A DNA stretch of 64,000 nt, from positions 62,001 through 126,000 of the forward strand of contig NZ_QFBC01000009.1 of NCBI RefSeq assembly GCF_003122325.1, read 5' to 3'. Positions 8,216 through 16,560 of the stretch are shown here, one piece after another (position 1 is the stretch's first letter; every line of letters starts with the position of its first letter). A program made the position numbers and the translations under genes. The DNA comes from Rhizobium album. Its GTDB lineage: Bacteria > Pseudomonadota > Alphaproteobacteria > Rhizobiales > Rhizobiaceae. A model generated the notes under the pieces. The model was not told the DNA's origin, did not search any database, and was given only the letters and a program-made list of their open reading frames with translations.

Positions 8216-8279
8216 GGTTCGAATAGTTTCGAACCATTCTCTACTGTCATTTTCTTCACGGTTCAATTAAATTCGAACC
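8216..8279. promoter_or_regulatory. Two matching operators between the MFS and ArsR genes
   Basis: Site 1 at 8216-8235 is GGTTCGAA-N4-TTCGAACC. Site 2 at 8260-8279 is GGTTCAA-N5-TTCGAACC. Both are 20 bases long with the same half-sites and lie 44 bases apart. Site 2 ends directly before the ATG of the ArsR gene, and site 1 covers the region just upstream of the MFS start. This is what autoregulation plus control of the exporter would look like. Confidence 0.7.
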
Positions 8280-8606
8280 ATGGCGCTCGAAATCACCGAT
8301 CTCCCCCATCCCGCCCGCGACGACCTGCGGCTGACCGACGTGCTGTTCGCCTTGAGCGATCCGGAGCGCCTGGCCATCGTGCGCCAGCTCGCCGACGGAC
8401 CCCTGGAAATGGCGCATTGCCATCTCTCCGATCCCTTGATGCCGAAATCGACCAAGTCGCATCTGATGAAGGTGTTGCGCGAGGCAGGCGTCATCCGCAA
8501 CGAATCGCTCGGCCGCGGCCGCCGCCTCAGTATCCGCCACGAGGATCTGGAGGCACGGTTTCCGGGCTTGATCGGTTCGGTGCTCGGGGCTGCCGCCAAG
8601 GCGTAG
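8280..8606 (+). CDS. ArsR-family winged-helix repressor
   Basis: 108 residues with an HTH_5-type winged helix: LTDVLFALSDPERLAIVRQL, then PKSTKSHLMKVLREAGVIRN. The metal-binding ELCVC motif of ArsR/SmtB sensors is absent, so a non-metal ligand is likely. The start overlaps operator site 2. Divergence from the MFS gene suggests a local repressor/exporter pair. Confidence 0.88.
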   Translation: MALEITDLPHPARDDLRLTDVLFALSDPERLAIVRQLADGPLEMAHCHLSDPLMPKSTKSHLMKVLREAGVIRNESLGRGRRLSIRHEDLEARFPGLIGSVLGAAAKA

Positions 8607-8791
8607 GCGCGGTTTGAACGATACAAACGGCGCTCCGCTCCCTGGACAGCTGCTTCCAGCCGGATACGCAGATAGAGGCCTCCCGGGGTAGCGCCGAGAC
8701 TTTTCTCGAACAGCCTTCCAGTTGCCGTCGCGAAAGCCCGGCCAGTTCGGCATCAAATCCGGTCGCGATCAATCAATCCGCCAAAGCGGCG

Positions 8792-9142
8792 CTAGCGATG
8801 GCTCGATACTGGGGGAAGGGGGCCTTCCTGTTTTTTCATCACGCGGTCGCTTCTCACCGGTATGATCACACCTTTGACGACGCCGATTATCGCGCCGATC
8901 ATGCCTCCAATGACGATGCCCCCCGATCCGCCGGCGAAGACGGCGATCACACCCTGGACAATCAGGCTTCCGGCACCGGAACCGCTCGTCAGGGCCAATG
9001 TGGCAATGACGGCGATCAATGCGCCAATGATGCCGAATACAAACGCAAGGCCGGTTACCGCTTCCGATGGGTCAAGCAACCGAAGCCGGGTTCCGGCCGG
9101 TGCCCCACCGGCATCCTGCCCATGATGATCGGGATTCTCCAT
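8792..9142 (-). CDS. Small glycine-rich membrane protein of unknown function
   Basis: 116 residues with a hydrophilic N-terminus (MENPDHHGQDAGG) and two glycine-rich membrane helices (TGLAFVFGIIGALIAVIATL and a second around IVIGGMIGAIIGVVKGVIIP). It starts 20 bases after fixS on the same strand, with AAGG upstream of the ATG, so it is probably the last gene of the cbb3 oxidase operon. The glycine-zipper character recalls small membrane-inserted proteins. No function can be assigned. Confidence 0.6.
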   Translation of the reverse strand: MENPDHHGQDAGGAPAGTRLRLLDPSEAVTGLAFVFGIIGALIAVIATLALTSGSGAGSLIVQGVIAVFAGGSGGIVIGGMIGAIIGVVKGVIIPVRSDRVMKKQEGPLPPVSSHR

Positions 9143-9162
9143 CACTTTTTCCTTTCCAGGCC

Positions 9163-9321
9163 TTATCTGTTGATCGGCTTGTCGTCTGCATCACTGAAAA
9201 TACGTTCCGCCGCACCATCGGGATCATCGAACTGGCCGCTACGAAGGGACCACAAAAAGGCCCCGAGACCAACGGCGCCCATCGCCATGGCCAACGGAAC
9301 CAGGAGCAGGAGCGCGCTCAT
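9163..9321 (-). CDS. fixS: FixS / CcoS-type cbb3 oxidase maturation protein
   Basis: 52 residues: one membrane helix at the N-terminus (MSALLLLVPLAMAMGAVGLG) followed by FLWSLRSGQFDDPDGAAERI. The WSLRSGQFDD..G.A.RI pattern is characteristic of CcoS/FixS. The start codon overlaps the fixI stop by four bases (ATGA), so the two are translationally coupled. CcoS is needed for cofactor insertion into cbb3 oxidase. Confidence 0.93.
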   Translation of the reverse strand: MSALLLLVPLAMAMGAVGLGAFLWSLRSGQFDDPDGAAERIFSDADDKPINR

Positions 9322-11582
9322 TCGGCTGGCTCCATGGCTGCTAGCCCGGTTCGTTCTCGCGCGGATGGACGGTCTTCACCCACGCCCAGCCGCAACGCAT
9401 TGACAACCACCGTCAGCGAAGAGGCGGACATGGCGATGGCAGCGATGAGCGGCGTCGCATGTCCGGTCAGGGCAATTGGTATGCTGACGACATTATAGGC
9501 AACGGCCAGGGCGAAATTCTGGCGGATCAGCCTTGCGGCGCTCTTCGAGACGGATAGAGACTGGACGACCGCTTCCAGACTGTCCCGCATCATGATGACA
9601 TCGGCGGAACTGCGGCCGATGTCGCTGCCAGAAGCAGGCGCGATCGAGGCATGGGCGGCAGCCAGCGCCGCGGCGTCGTTTATCCCGTCGCCGACCATCA
9701 GGACGGTCTTGCCGGCAGATTGCAGGGATCGGACATAAGCAACCTTGTCCTGCGGTTGTACGCCCGCGGCAACGACATCGATGCCGGCCCGGATTGCGAC
9801 CGCCTTGGCGGAAACGGATGTATCGCCCGTCAGCATGTGGACACCGAGCCCGCGACCCTTGAGACGCCTGACGGTGCGTGCGGCGCCGGCACGAAGGCGT
9901 TCGCCGAAAACGAATGCGGCGACGATTTTTCCATTGCGTCCGAGGACGGTGCGAGCATCGTCTGCCTCGCCATCTGCGGTGGCCGGCGTCGCCCACCCCC
10001 TGCGGCCGAGTGCATAGCGATCGTCGCCCAGGCGGGCCTCGATGCCCGAGCCGGCATGTTCGCGAACCTCGGTAAACGGAAAGGCTTTGCTGTTCGAGGG
10101 GTTTGCGAAAGCGGCGATCGCCTTGGCAAGCGGATGGCGCGAGTGGCTGGCCATGGCGGCGGCAAGCGCCATATCCTGCGAAGAAATCGCTTCACCATTC
10201 AGCAGCTTCGGCTCACTGGTTGTCAGCGTGCCTGTCTTGTCGAAGACAACGGTGTCGATTCTCGCCAGCCGTTCGAGCGCAGATCCCTCTTTCACGACAA
10301 TGCCTTGCTCGAACAGGCGGCGGGCAGCCACGACCTGGACCATCGGCACGGCGAGACCAAGGGCGCAGGGGCAGGTGATGATGAGAACGGAGATCGAGAT
10401 GGTGAGCGCCAGATGGAAGTCGCCCGTCTGGAACCACCAGAACAGCAAGGCACAAGCCGAAAGGCTGTGCACGACCGGTGCATAGAGCTGTGCGGCCCGG
10501 TCCGCGACGCTGCGATATGTGTCACGGCCGTTTTCGACGCCCTCCAGCAGGCGCGCCAGCTCCGCGACCGTCGAGGTGTCCGGCGTGGCGGTTGCCTCGA
10601 TCGTCAGCGGGTTTGCCAGGTTGAGATCGCCCGCATGGACCTTTCCGCCTTCATCTGCCGGCTGTGACCGGCTTTCGCCGGTGATGAACGATCGGTCGAG
10701 GCTGGAACTGCCGGAACGGACGATAGCGTCGACGGGGATACGATCGCCCGCCGCCACGCGCAGGCGCATGCCCGGAGCGATCATGGTCAACGGAAGATAA
10801 TCGGTGCTTCCATCCGGCGCGACGACCATCGCGCCCGAAGGCATCAGCCCCACCAGCGCAGCGGAGGCAGAGCGCGCCCGACGGCGCATCAGGTGTTCGA
10901 GGGTACGCCCGACGAGCAGGACGAAGAGCAGCGACGTACTGGCTTCGAAATAGGCGTGCGGTGCGCCTGCCAGCGTATCGTAGAGGCTGAGCCCGAAGGA
11001 CAGGAGCACGCCGATGCTGACCGGCACGTCCATGTTGACCTTCCCATGGGAAAGCGCTTTCCAGGCCGACGTGTAATAGATCGACCCCGAATAAAGTACC
11101 GCCGGTAGCGCCAGCACCGCAGAGAGAAGGTGAAACGCCGCACGTGTATCCGGGTCCGCCCCGGCCCAGACGGAAACCGAAAGCCCCATGATGTTCATGG
11201 AGCAGAACCCGGCCACGGCCAGCGCCCGCAGCAGGAACGACATCATGCGATCTTCCCTGTCGAGGTCTTCGCCCGGAAGATGGGCGGTATAACCGGCGGA
11301 GGCGATTATACCTGCAAGATTCGGTGCTTCGCCCGTCGCGGCTCGCCAGTTGACCGTCACGCGCTTGGTGGTCAGATTGGCACGCGCCATCTCGACTTCA
11401 GGTAAGTCTCGAAGCACGTTTTCCAGCGTCGACAGGCAGGCGCCGCAACGCATATCGGGAACTGCAAGGATCGTCTGGCGCAGGCCATTGCCGAGGTCCC
11501 TGCTCGAGAGCGCCAGTTCTTCTGCCGCCGGTCCGGTCGCGGTCGGGACAGAGGACAGATCGACAGGGGCGCAACAGGACAT
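9318..11582 (-). CDS. fixI: FixI / CcoI copper-transporting P-type ATPase
   Basis: 754 residues. An N-terminal heavy-metal-associated domain has the C-x2-C pair at Cys46 and Cys49 (PDMRCGACL). Membrane helices follow, with actuator motif TGES, the transmembrane metal site TCPCALGLAVP, the phosphorylation loop DKTGTLT and hinge GDGINDAAAL. FixI/CcoI delivers copper for assembly of the CuB centre of cbb3 oxidase. It starts immediately after the DUF2189 gene with no gap and is coupled to fixS. Confidence 0.95.
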   Translation of the reverse strand: MSCCAPVDLSSVPTATGPAAEELALSSRDLGNGLRQTILAVPDMRCGACLSTLENVLRDLPEVEMARANLTTKRVTVNWRAATGEAPNLAGIIASAGYTAHLPGEDLDREDRMMSFLLRALAVAGFCSMNIMGLSVSVWAGADPDTRAAFHLLSAVLALPAVLYSGSIYYTSAWKALSHGKVNMDVPVSIGVLLSFGLSLYDTLAGAPHAYFEASTSLLFVLLVGRTLEHLMRRRARSASAALVGLMPSGAMVVAPDGSTDYLPLTMIAPGMRLRVAAGDRIPVDAIVRSGSSSLDRSFITGESRSQPADEGGKVHAGDLNLANPLTIEATATPDTSTVAELARLLEGVENGRDTYRSVADRAAQLYAPVVHSLSACALLFWWFQTGDFHLALTISISVLIITCPCALGLAVPMVQVVAARRLFEQGIVVKEGSALERLARIDTVVFDKTGTLTTSEPKLLNGEAISSQDMALAAAMASHSRHPLAKAIAAFANPSNSKAFPFTEVREHAGSGIEARLGDDRYALGRRGWATPATADGEADDARTVLGRNGKIVAAFVFGERLRAGAARTVRRLKGRGLGVHMLTGDTSVSAKAVAIRAGIDVVAAGVQPQDKVAYVRSLQSAGKTVLMVGDGINDAAALAAAHASIAPASGSDIGRSSADVIMMRDSLEAVVQSLSVSKSAARLIRQNFALAVAYNVVSIPIALTGHATPLIAAIAMSASSLTVVVNALRLGVGEDRPSARERTGLAAMEPAE

Positions 11583-12395
11583 TCAGAGCCCTCGCATGGC
11601 CTTGTAGGCGTGCCAGGTCGCGTGACCCAGCAGGGGGAAGATGATCACCAGCCCGACGAAGGCGGTCGCCAGGCCGACGATCGACAATGCCAGAACGATC
11701 GCACCCCAGACCAGCATGGGTCCGAGGTTGTTCCAGACGATGGCCCAGCTCGTTCCCATCGCCGTAAAGGCATCGGTCTGCTCGTCGAGAAGCATCGGGA
11801 TCGAGAAAACACCGATCGCGAAGGCGAAGCCGGCAAACAGGGCGCCGACGGAGGCGCCGACCAGCAGCATGGCCCAGCCCATGGGCGTCGTCAGCAGCAG
11901 GTGGACGATGCCGTCGATCCCCGGGAAGGGGTTAACACCGAAGAACAGCGCGTAGATGATGACCGCCGCCCGCATCCACAGCAACATCAGCATGCAGAGC
12001 AGCATGCCGGTGAAGAATACCTGCGCTCCGGCAAGCGGCCGCACGCCCAGCATGGCGCCGATCGTCACCCGCTCGCCATTGGCAAGCGCCCGGCTTTTCA
12101 GATAGAGGCCCGTCGCAAAGAGCGGCGCCACGATCAGCAATCCGGCGAGCACAGGAAAGAGCAGGTAGTCACGCCCGTAGGCCAGCAGCGACCAGACCAC
12201 CAGCGCTGCGATGCAGAAGACCGCGATGCCGTAGGCGAGGCTCAGCGATGGCTGCGTGACGAAATCCCGCCAGCCCTGCGCCAGCCAATCGAAGGGCGCG
12301 CGCGCTGGCAGATGCCGCTGCCATCGGGGATTCTGGGTCTCGTCGATCCCGGATAGCTCGCTGAGATAGCGGACCGAATCGTCTTTCTGTGACAT
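11583..12395 (-). CDS. DUF2189 integral membrane protein inside the cbb3 operon
   Basis: 270 residues with about six membrane helices. It begins with a soluble segment ending RAPFDWLAQGWRDF; the remainder is strongly hydrophobic, in the DUF2189 pattern. GAGGGAGAA precedes the ATG. It stands between ccoP and fixI, where rhizobia usually carry fixG and fixH. A role in oxidase assembly or microaerobic respiration is an inference from position only. Confidence 0.85.
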   Translation of the reverse strand: MSQKDDSVRYLSELSGIDETQNPRWQRHLPARAPFDWLAQGWRDFVTQPSLSLAYGIAVFCIAALVVWSLLAYGRDYLLFPVLAGLLIVAPLFATGLYLKSRALANGERVTIGAMLGVRPLAGAQVFFTGMLLCMLMLLWMRAAVIIYALFFGVNPFPGIDGIVHLLLTTPMGWAMLLVGASVGALFAGFAFAIGVFSIPMLLDEQTDAFTAMGTSWAIVWNNLGPMLVWGAIVLALSIVGLATAFVGLVIIFPLLGHATWHAYKAMRGL

Positions 12396-12413
12396 TCCGT
12401 TCTCCCTCGTTGC

Positions 12414-12608
12414 TCAGCACGACGGCGATGCCGCCCGGAACGCGCCGGGCTCGTCGCCTCTTTCCTTCAGGTGGTCGAGACATTGTGGCTGACTGGTGAT
12501 CGCGACGTAGACGAGATGGGCGTTTGCGCCGCAGAAGACCGCCACCACCAGGGCAGCCCAAATCCATTTCGGTATGCGCATTCCGGCCTGCTTCGCCTGC
12601 GTCGTCAT
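12414..12608 (-). CDS. Small single-helix membrane protein after ccoP
   Basis: 64 residues: a short basic N-terminus, one membrane helix (KWIWAALVVAVFCGANAHLV), then a periplasmic tail with Cys residues (SQPQCLDHLK and a C-terminal SPSC). The start overlaps the ccoP stop by four bases, so it is translationally coupled to the oxidase. Two tail cysteines suggest a disulfide or a metal/heme contact. I do not recognise a named family. It sits where FixH would be expected in position, but its sequence is not clearly FixH. Confidence 0.7.
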   Translation of the reverse strand: MTTQAKQAGMRIPKWIWAALVVAVFCGANAHLVYVAITSQPQCLDHLKERGDEPGAFRAASPSC

Positions 12609-13486
12609 GGCTTCTCCGTCCCCAGCGAATTGACGTACAGAGCCAGGATCCTGATCTGCAGCGGTGTCAGGCGTTCATCCCAGGTCGGCATATGCCCCTG
12701 CCTGCCGCCATGGATCGTCTCGATGATCCGCTCGATCGTCCCGCCGTAGATCCAGCGGTTGTCGGTGAGGTTTGGCGCACCGACATCGGCGTTCCCCTTG
12801 GCATCCTCGCCATGGCAGGATGCGCAGGTGGTGAGGAAAACCTCGCGGCCGGCCTCGATCGATCCGATATTGCTGGCCGTCGAACTCTCCGGATTGCTGA
12901 GCGAATAGACATAGGCAGCCACGTCGAGAACCTGCTTGCGCTCAAGCATCTGGTCGGCACCAAAGGATGGCATCTGTGATATGCGGCTGCTTTCATTCCG
13001 GGAGTTCACCCCGACAGTCAGCGTTTCGGCGATCTTTTCCGGCCCGCCGCCCCAGAGCCAATCGTCGTCGGTAAGGTCGGGGTAGTTGTGCCCACCCTTT
13101 CCGTCACGCCCGTGACAGGCCGCACAATTGTCACCAAAAAGCTGGTGCCCGTTCGACCGGACCTTCGCCATCAAGCCTTCATCGGCACGGATCTCGTCAT
13201 AGGACAAGGTCTCTACCTGTGTGGTCCATGCTTGCCGGGCGCTGGCGGCAGCGGCGATGTTCTGTTCGACGGTCTGCTTCTGGTCGCTGCCGACCAGCCC
13301 CTTGGTATAGGTGGTGCCGAGCGGCCAGGTGGGTTCGAGCAGCCACCAGAGGGCGGCGAACAGATGCGTGACGATCAGGAAAAGAAGGATACCCCTCGGT
13401 ATCGGCGTATCGAGTTCCCTGATGCCATTCCAGATATGGCCCGTCGTCCGGCGTCCGGTGACCTGGTCGGTTTCCTCTATGTCCAT
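12605..13486 (-). CDS. fixP: Cytochrome cbb3 oxidase subunit III, diheme cytochrome c (FixP/CcoP)
   Basis: 293 residues: one N-terminal membrane helix (PRGILLFLIVTHLFAALWWL), then two cytochrome c domains with heme motifs CAACH (121-125) and CASCH (221-225). It passes electrons from bc1 or soluble carriers to FixO and on to FixN. It overlaps the fixQ stop by ten bases and is coupled downstream to a small membrane protein. Length and layout are normal for the family. Confidence 0.96.
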   Translation of the reverse strand: MDIEETDQVTGRRTTGHIWNGIRELDTPIPRGILLFLIVTHLFAALWWLLEPTWPLGTTYTKGLVGSDQKQTVEQNIAAAASARQAWTTQVETLSYDEIRADEGLMAKVRSNGHQLFGDNCAACHGRDGKGGHNYPDLTDDDWLWGGGPEKIAETLTVGVNSRNESSRISQMPSFGADQMLERKQVLDVAAYVYSLSNPESSTASNIGSIEAGREVFLTTCASCHGEDAKGNADVGAPNLTDNRWIYGGTIERIIETIHGGRQGHMPTWDERLTPLQIRILALYVNSLGTEKP

Positions 13487-13647
13487 GGAATGTCGTCCTT
13501 GTCGAAAATCTCCGTTTCCGCTCGGGTGAACCGCTCCCGGTTGCGCGGCCAGAAGGTGTAGATGACAACGCCGATCGAGAACGCGAACAGATAGAAGAGG
13601 CCCCAGACTTTCGCGAGAGCCAGCATCGTGTCGTGGCTGAAATCCAT
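13477..13647 (-). CDS. fixQ: Cytochrome cbb3 oxidase small subunit IV (FixQ/CcoQ)
   Basis: 56 residues with one membrane helix (VWGLFYLFAFSIGVVIYTFW) followed by RNRERFTRAETEIFDKDDIP, a typical CcoQ tail. It stabilises the interaction of subunit III with the core. The start at 13647 is the first Met giving a family-like N-terminus (MDFSHDTML). The gene is placed between fixO and fixP as in other rhizobia. Confidence 0.93.
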   Translation of the reverse strand: MDFSHDTMLALAKVWGLFYLFAFSIGVVIYTFWPRNRERFTRAETEIFDKDDIPWT

Positions 13648-13663
13648 ATCGATGCCTCCTGCG

Positions 13664-14416
13664 TCAGTTTTCCGGGTTGGATACCTGTTGTGGTGCGTTG
13701 GTATGGTCGTGGGCCGCCTTGGTGAGGCGGCCGACGATCTGGAGATAGGCGACCAGCGCATCCATTTCGGTGACGCCCGTCTTGACGCCATCGAAGGCGG
13801 AGACCTGGGTCTCGTCGCCGTAACGTTCCGTCACGCCTGACGACTGCGTGCTGTCCGGCATCGCTTGGCCGTATGCGTCGGCGGCAGCATTCGCAATCAT
13901 GTCGTCGGTATAGGGAACGCCGACGGCCCTCAGGGCGCTCAGGTGCTGGCTCAGGCTGGAGCGGTCGAGTTCGTTGGTGGCCAGCCACCTGTAGGAGGGC
14001 ATGTTGGATTCCGGCACGACATCGCGCGGGTTCATCAGATGCGCGACATGCCACAGGTCGGAATATTTGCCGCCGATGCGTGCGAGGTCCGGCCCGGTCC
14101 GCTTCGATCCCCACAGCATCGGATGATCGTATTTGGATTCGACCGCGAGGGAATAAGGCCCGTAGCGTTCGACCTCGTCGCGCAGCGTCCGGATCATCTG
14201 GCTATGACAGGCATAACAGCCTTCGCGAACGTAGATATTGCGTCCAGCCACTTCCAGAGGCGTGTAAAGCCGCATGTCGGGGGCGTCTTCGACCGTTTCG
14301 GGGATGGTGAAGAGCGGCGCGATTTCGACGATGCCGCCGACACTTGCCGCCGCCACGATGGCGAGCATGAAGCCAACGGCGGTGCGTTCCAGCTTTCTAT
14401 GGAGAAGTTCGCTCAT
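13664..14416 (-). CDS. fixO: Cytochrome cbb3 oxidase subunit II, monoheme cytochrome c (FixO/CcoO)
   Basis: 250 residues: an N-terminal membrane anchor (AVGFMLAIVAAASVGGIVEI) and a single heme c site CYACH (67-71), with NMPSYRWL further on supplying the likely Met axial ligand. It starts three bases after the fixN stop. The C-terminus has a short His/Asn-rich tail. Family length is normal. Confidence 0.96.
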   Translation of the reverse strand: MSELLHRKLERTAVGFMLAIVAAASVGGIVEIAPLFTIPETVEDAPDMRLYTPLEVAGRNIYVREGCYACHSQMIRTLRDEVERYGPYSLAVESKYDHPMLWGSKRTGPDLARIGGKYSDLWHVAHLMNPRDVVPESNMPSYRWLATNELDRSSLSQHLSALRAVGVPYTDDMIANAAADAYGQAMPDSTQSSGVTERYGDETQVSAFDGVKTGVTEMDALVAYLQIVGRLTKAAHDHTNAPQQVSNPEN

Positions 14417-14419
14417 CTG

Positions 14420-16075
14420 TCACTCCGCAGGCGCTGGCGTCGCATCGTCGTGGGCGTCGGCAGCCAAAGGCTTGTCGGCGGTCGCATCGACGACGCCGGG
14501 CACGAAACGGACGGTCATCCAGACATTGTAGGCGGCAACGATCGCCCCGATCAGGAAGAGAAGGCCGCCGAAGGCGCGGGCCATATAATAGGGATACATC
14601 GCCAGCAGCGTATCGACGAAGGAGTAGACGAGCGTATCGTCGGGCGAATAGGTCCGCCACATCAGCCCCTGGATGATGCCCGAGTTCCACATCGCGAACA
14701 CATAGATGAGCGTGCCGATCAGCGCGAGCCAGAAATGCACTTCGACGAGCGCCGACGAATACATGCGCTGGCGTTTCCAGAGCGAGGGCACCAGCGTGTA
14801 CATCGCGCCAAACGTGATCATTGCCACCCAGCCGAGAGCGCCGGCATGCACATGTCCCACCGTCCAGTCGGTGTAGTGCGACAGCGAATTGACCGGCCGG
14901 ATTGCAAGGAAGGACCCTTCGAACGTCGACAGGCCATAGAAGAAGGCCGCCATCATGATGAAGCGCAAGGTCGCGTCGTCACGCACGCGGTGCCATGCTC
15001 CGTTCAGGGTCAGCAGCGCGTTGCCGGCCGAGGCCCAGGACGGCACCAGCAGCATCACCGAGAATGTCATGCCGAGGTTCTGCACCCAGAGCGGCATGGC
15101 GGTGTAGTGAAGATGATGGGAGCCGGCCCACATGTAGAAGAAGGTGATCCCCCAGAAACTGAGGATCGACAGCCGATAGGAGAAGATCGGCCGCTGGGCG
15201 CGGATGGGCAGGTAATAATAGAGCATGCCCAGGAAGCCGGCGGTCAGGAAGAACGCCACGGCATTGTGCCCATACCACCACTGGACCATGGCATCCTGCA
15301 CGCCCGCCCAGATCGTGTAGCTTTTGGCATGGGTCAGCGAGATGGGGACTGCCAGATTGTTGATGATGTGCAGGATGGCGACCACGATGATGAACGCCAT
15401 GAAATACCAGTTGGCCACATAGATATGCGGTTCCTTCCGGCGCGCCAGGGTTCTCACATAGAGAAAGAAATAGGTTACCCAGACGACGACCAGCAGGAGG
15501 TCGGCATACCATTCGGCTTCCGCATATTCCTTGGACTGGGTAACGCCCATAAAATAGCCGGAAACCGCGATAAGACAGAAGAGATTGTATCCGAAGATGA
15601 CGAACCAGGGGGAGAACTGGTCGGCCAGCCGCGCCCGCGATGTCCGCTGCACCACATGAAACGAGGTGGCGATGAGTGCGTTGCCTCCGAAACCGAAAAT
15701 GACGCCGGTGGTGTGTGCCGGCCTTATCCGCCCGAAACTCGACCACGCCATATCGAAGTTGAGGCTGGGCCAGGCAAGCTGCGCTGCCGCCCATACGCCG
15801 ATGAACATTCCGAACACCGCCCAGACGAGCGTAAGCCCAATGCCGACCTTGATCGGATCGTCGTAGTAGCTGGCGAAGCGGCTGGCATCGGGCTCCGGTC
15901 CGAATGCCTGGGAGAAAAGCACGTATAACAGAGCGAGGCTGTAGACGAGAACCAGAACCCCGTGGATTCCGATGGGATCGAACCGTCCGCCTGCCGCCAT
16001 TGCTATTCCGATAATGGCAAGGACGACAAGTACGACAACCCCCAGCTGTCTTTCCCCCGACGTTAACTGACCCAT
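14420..16075 (-). CDS. fixN: Cytochrome cbb3 oxidase catalytic subunit I (FixN/CcoN)
   Basis: 551 residues with twelve or more membrane helices of the heme-copper oxidase superfamily. Typical C-type oxidase segments include WWYGHNAVAFFLTAGFLGML, which carries the CuB His and cross-linked Tyr region, GSHHLHYTAMP with the His pair for CuB, and HVHAGALGW near the heme His ligands. It is the high-affinity terminal oxidase for low oxygen. The operon order is fixN-O-Q-P-small ORF-DUF2189-fixI-fixS. AGGAGG lies just before the ATG. Confidence 0.97.
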   Translation of the reverse strand: MGQLTSGERQLGVVVLVVLAIIGIAMAAGGRFDPIGIHGVLVLVYSLALLYVLFSQAFGPEPDASRFASYYDDPIKVGIGLTLVWAVFGMFIGVWAAAQLAWPSLNFDMAWSSFGRIRPAHTTGVIFGFGGNALIATSFHVVQRTSRARLADQFSPWFVIFGYNLFCLIAVSGYFMGVTQSKEYAEAEWYADLLLVVVWVTYFFLYVRTLARRKEPHIYVANWYFMAFIIVVAILHIINNLAVPISLTHAKSYTIWAGVQDAMVQWWYGHNAVAFFLTAGFLGMLYYYLPIRAQRPIFSYRLSILSFWGITFFYMWAGSHHLHYTAMPLWVQNLGMTFSVMLLVPSWASAGNALLTLNGAWHRVRDDATLRFIMMAAFFYGLSTFEGSFLAIRPVNSLSHYTDWTVGHVHAGALGWVAMITFGAMYTLVPSLWKRQRMYSSALVEVHFWLALIGTLIYVFAMWNSGIIQGLMWRTYSPDDTLVYSFVDTLLAMYPYYMARAFGGLLFLIGAIVAAYNVWMTVRFVPGVVDATADKPLAADAHDDATPAPAE

Positions 16076-16560
16076 GCCCCCCTCCTGCTGCTTTCAGTAA
16101 AAATTCTGAACGTTCTATCCGAAAAATTGTTCCCTAAAAAATCCCATTTCATATCAAAAGGATAAGACCATCGTGTCGAACGACAGGAAAGACCGCGCCT
16201 CAGCTGGCGGCTTTGAGAAAAGCCGCGCCGAAGCTGGCAATCCAAGTGAACTCGACTGGAAAACTACCTTGGTCATCCGGCCAAGACAATATGCAATCAT
16301 GCAAAGAATTTTTGCCGCCTTTGGAGGTCGCGCCGGTTGCGAGCTTGAGACTGTGGCCGGCTTGGGCAAACATCGCTTTGATGCCGCCCTTACGCGGCGA
16401 TGCAAGGGGTTTCGATTGCGGTGTGCGTCTGAACGGCAGGAAAAACGTCCGTGCCGCGCGGGGCAGACGAGGAGATCGGGCAATTCGAGCCATCATCCGC
16501 CGCCGAACGGATGCCACGCCTGCGCCTCTGTCGCACGAGCGCTCATACGGGGAAATCGGA
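16076..16560. other. Intergenic region upstream of fixN
   Basis: 485 bases between the fixN start and the stop of a methyltransferase gene. The fixN ribosome site lies at its left end. I searched by eye for TTG-N8-CAA sites of the FixK/FNR type and found only half-sites (for example a TTGAT on the minus strand near 16155). A 140-codon GTG-started frame on the plus strand from 16173 has a weak ribosome site but resembles nothing known. It may be a decayed gene. Confidence 0.4.

Noticed and set aside
13865-15928. Plus-strand open frame of 687 codons
   Set aside because: Antisense of fixO and fixN; composition is typical of a shadow (many His, Asp, Arg) and there is no ribosome site.
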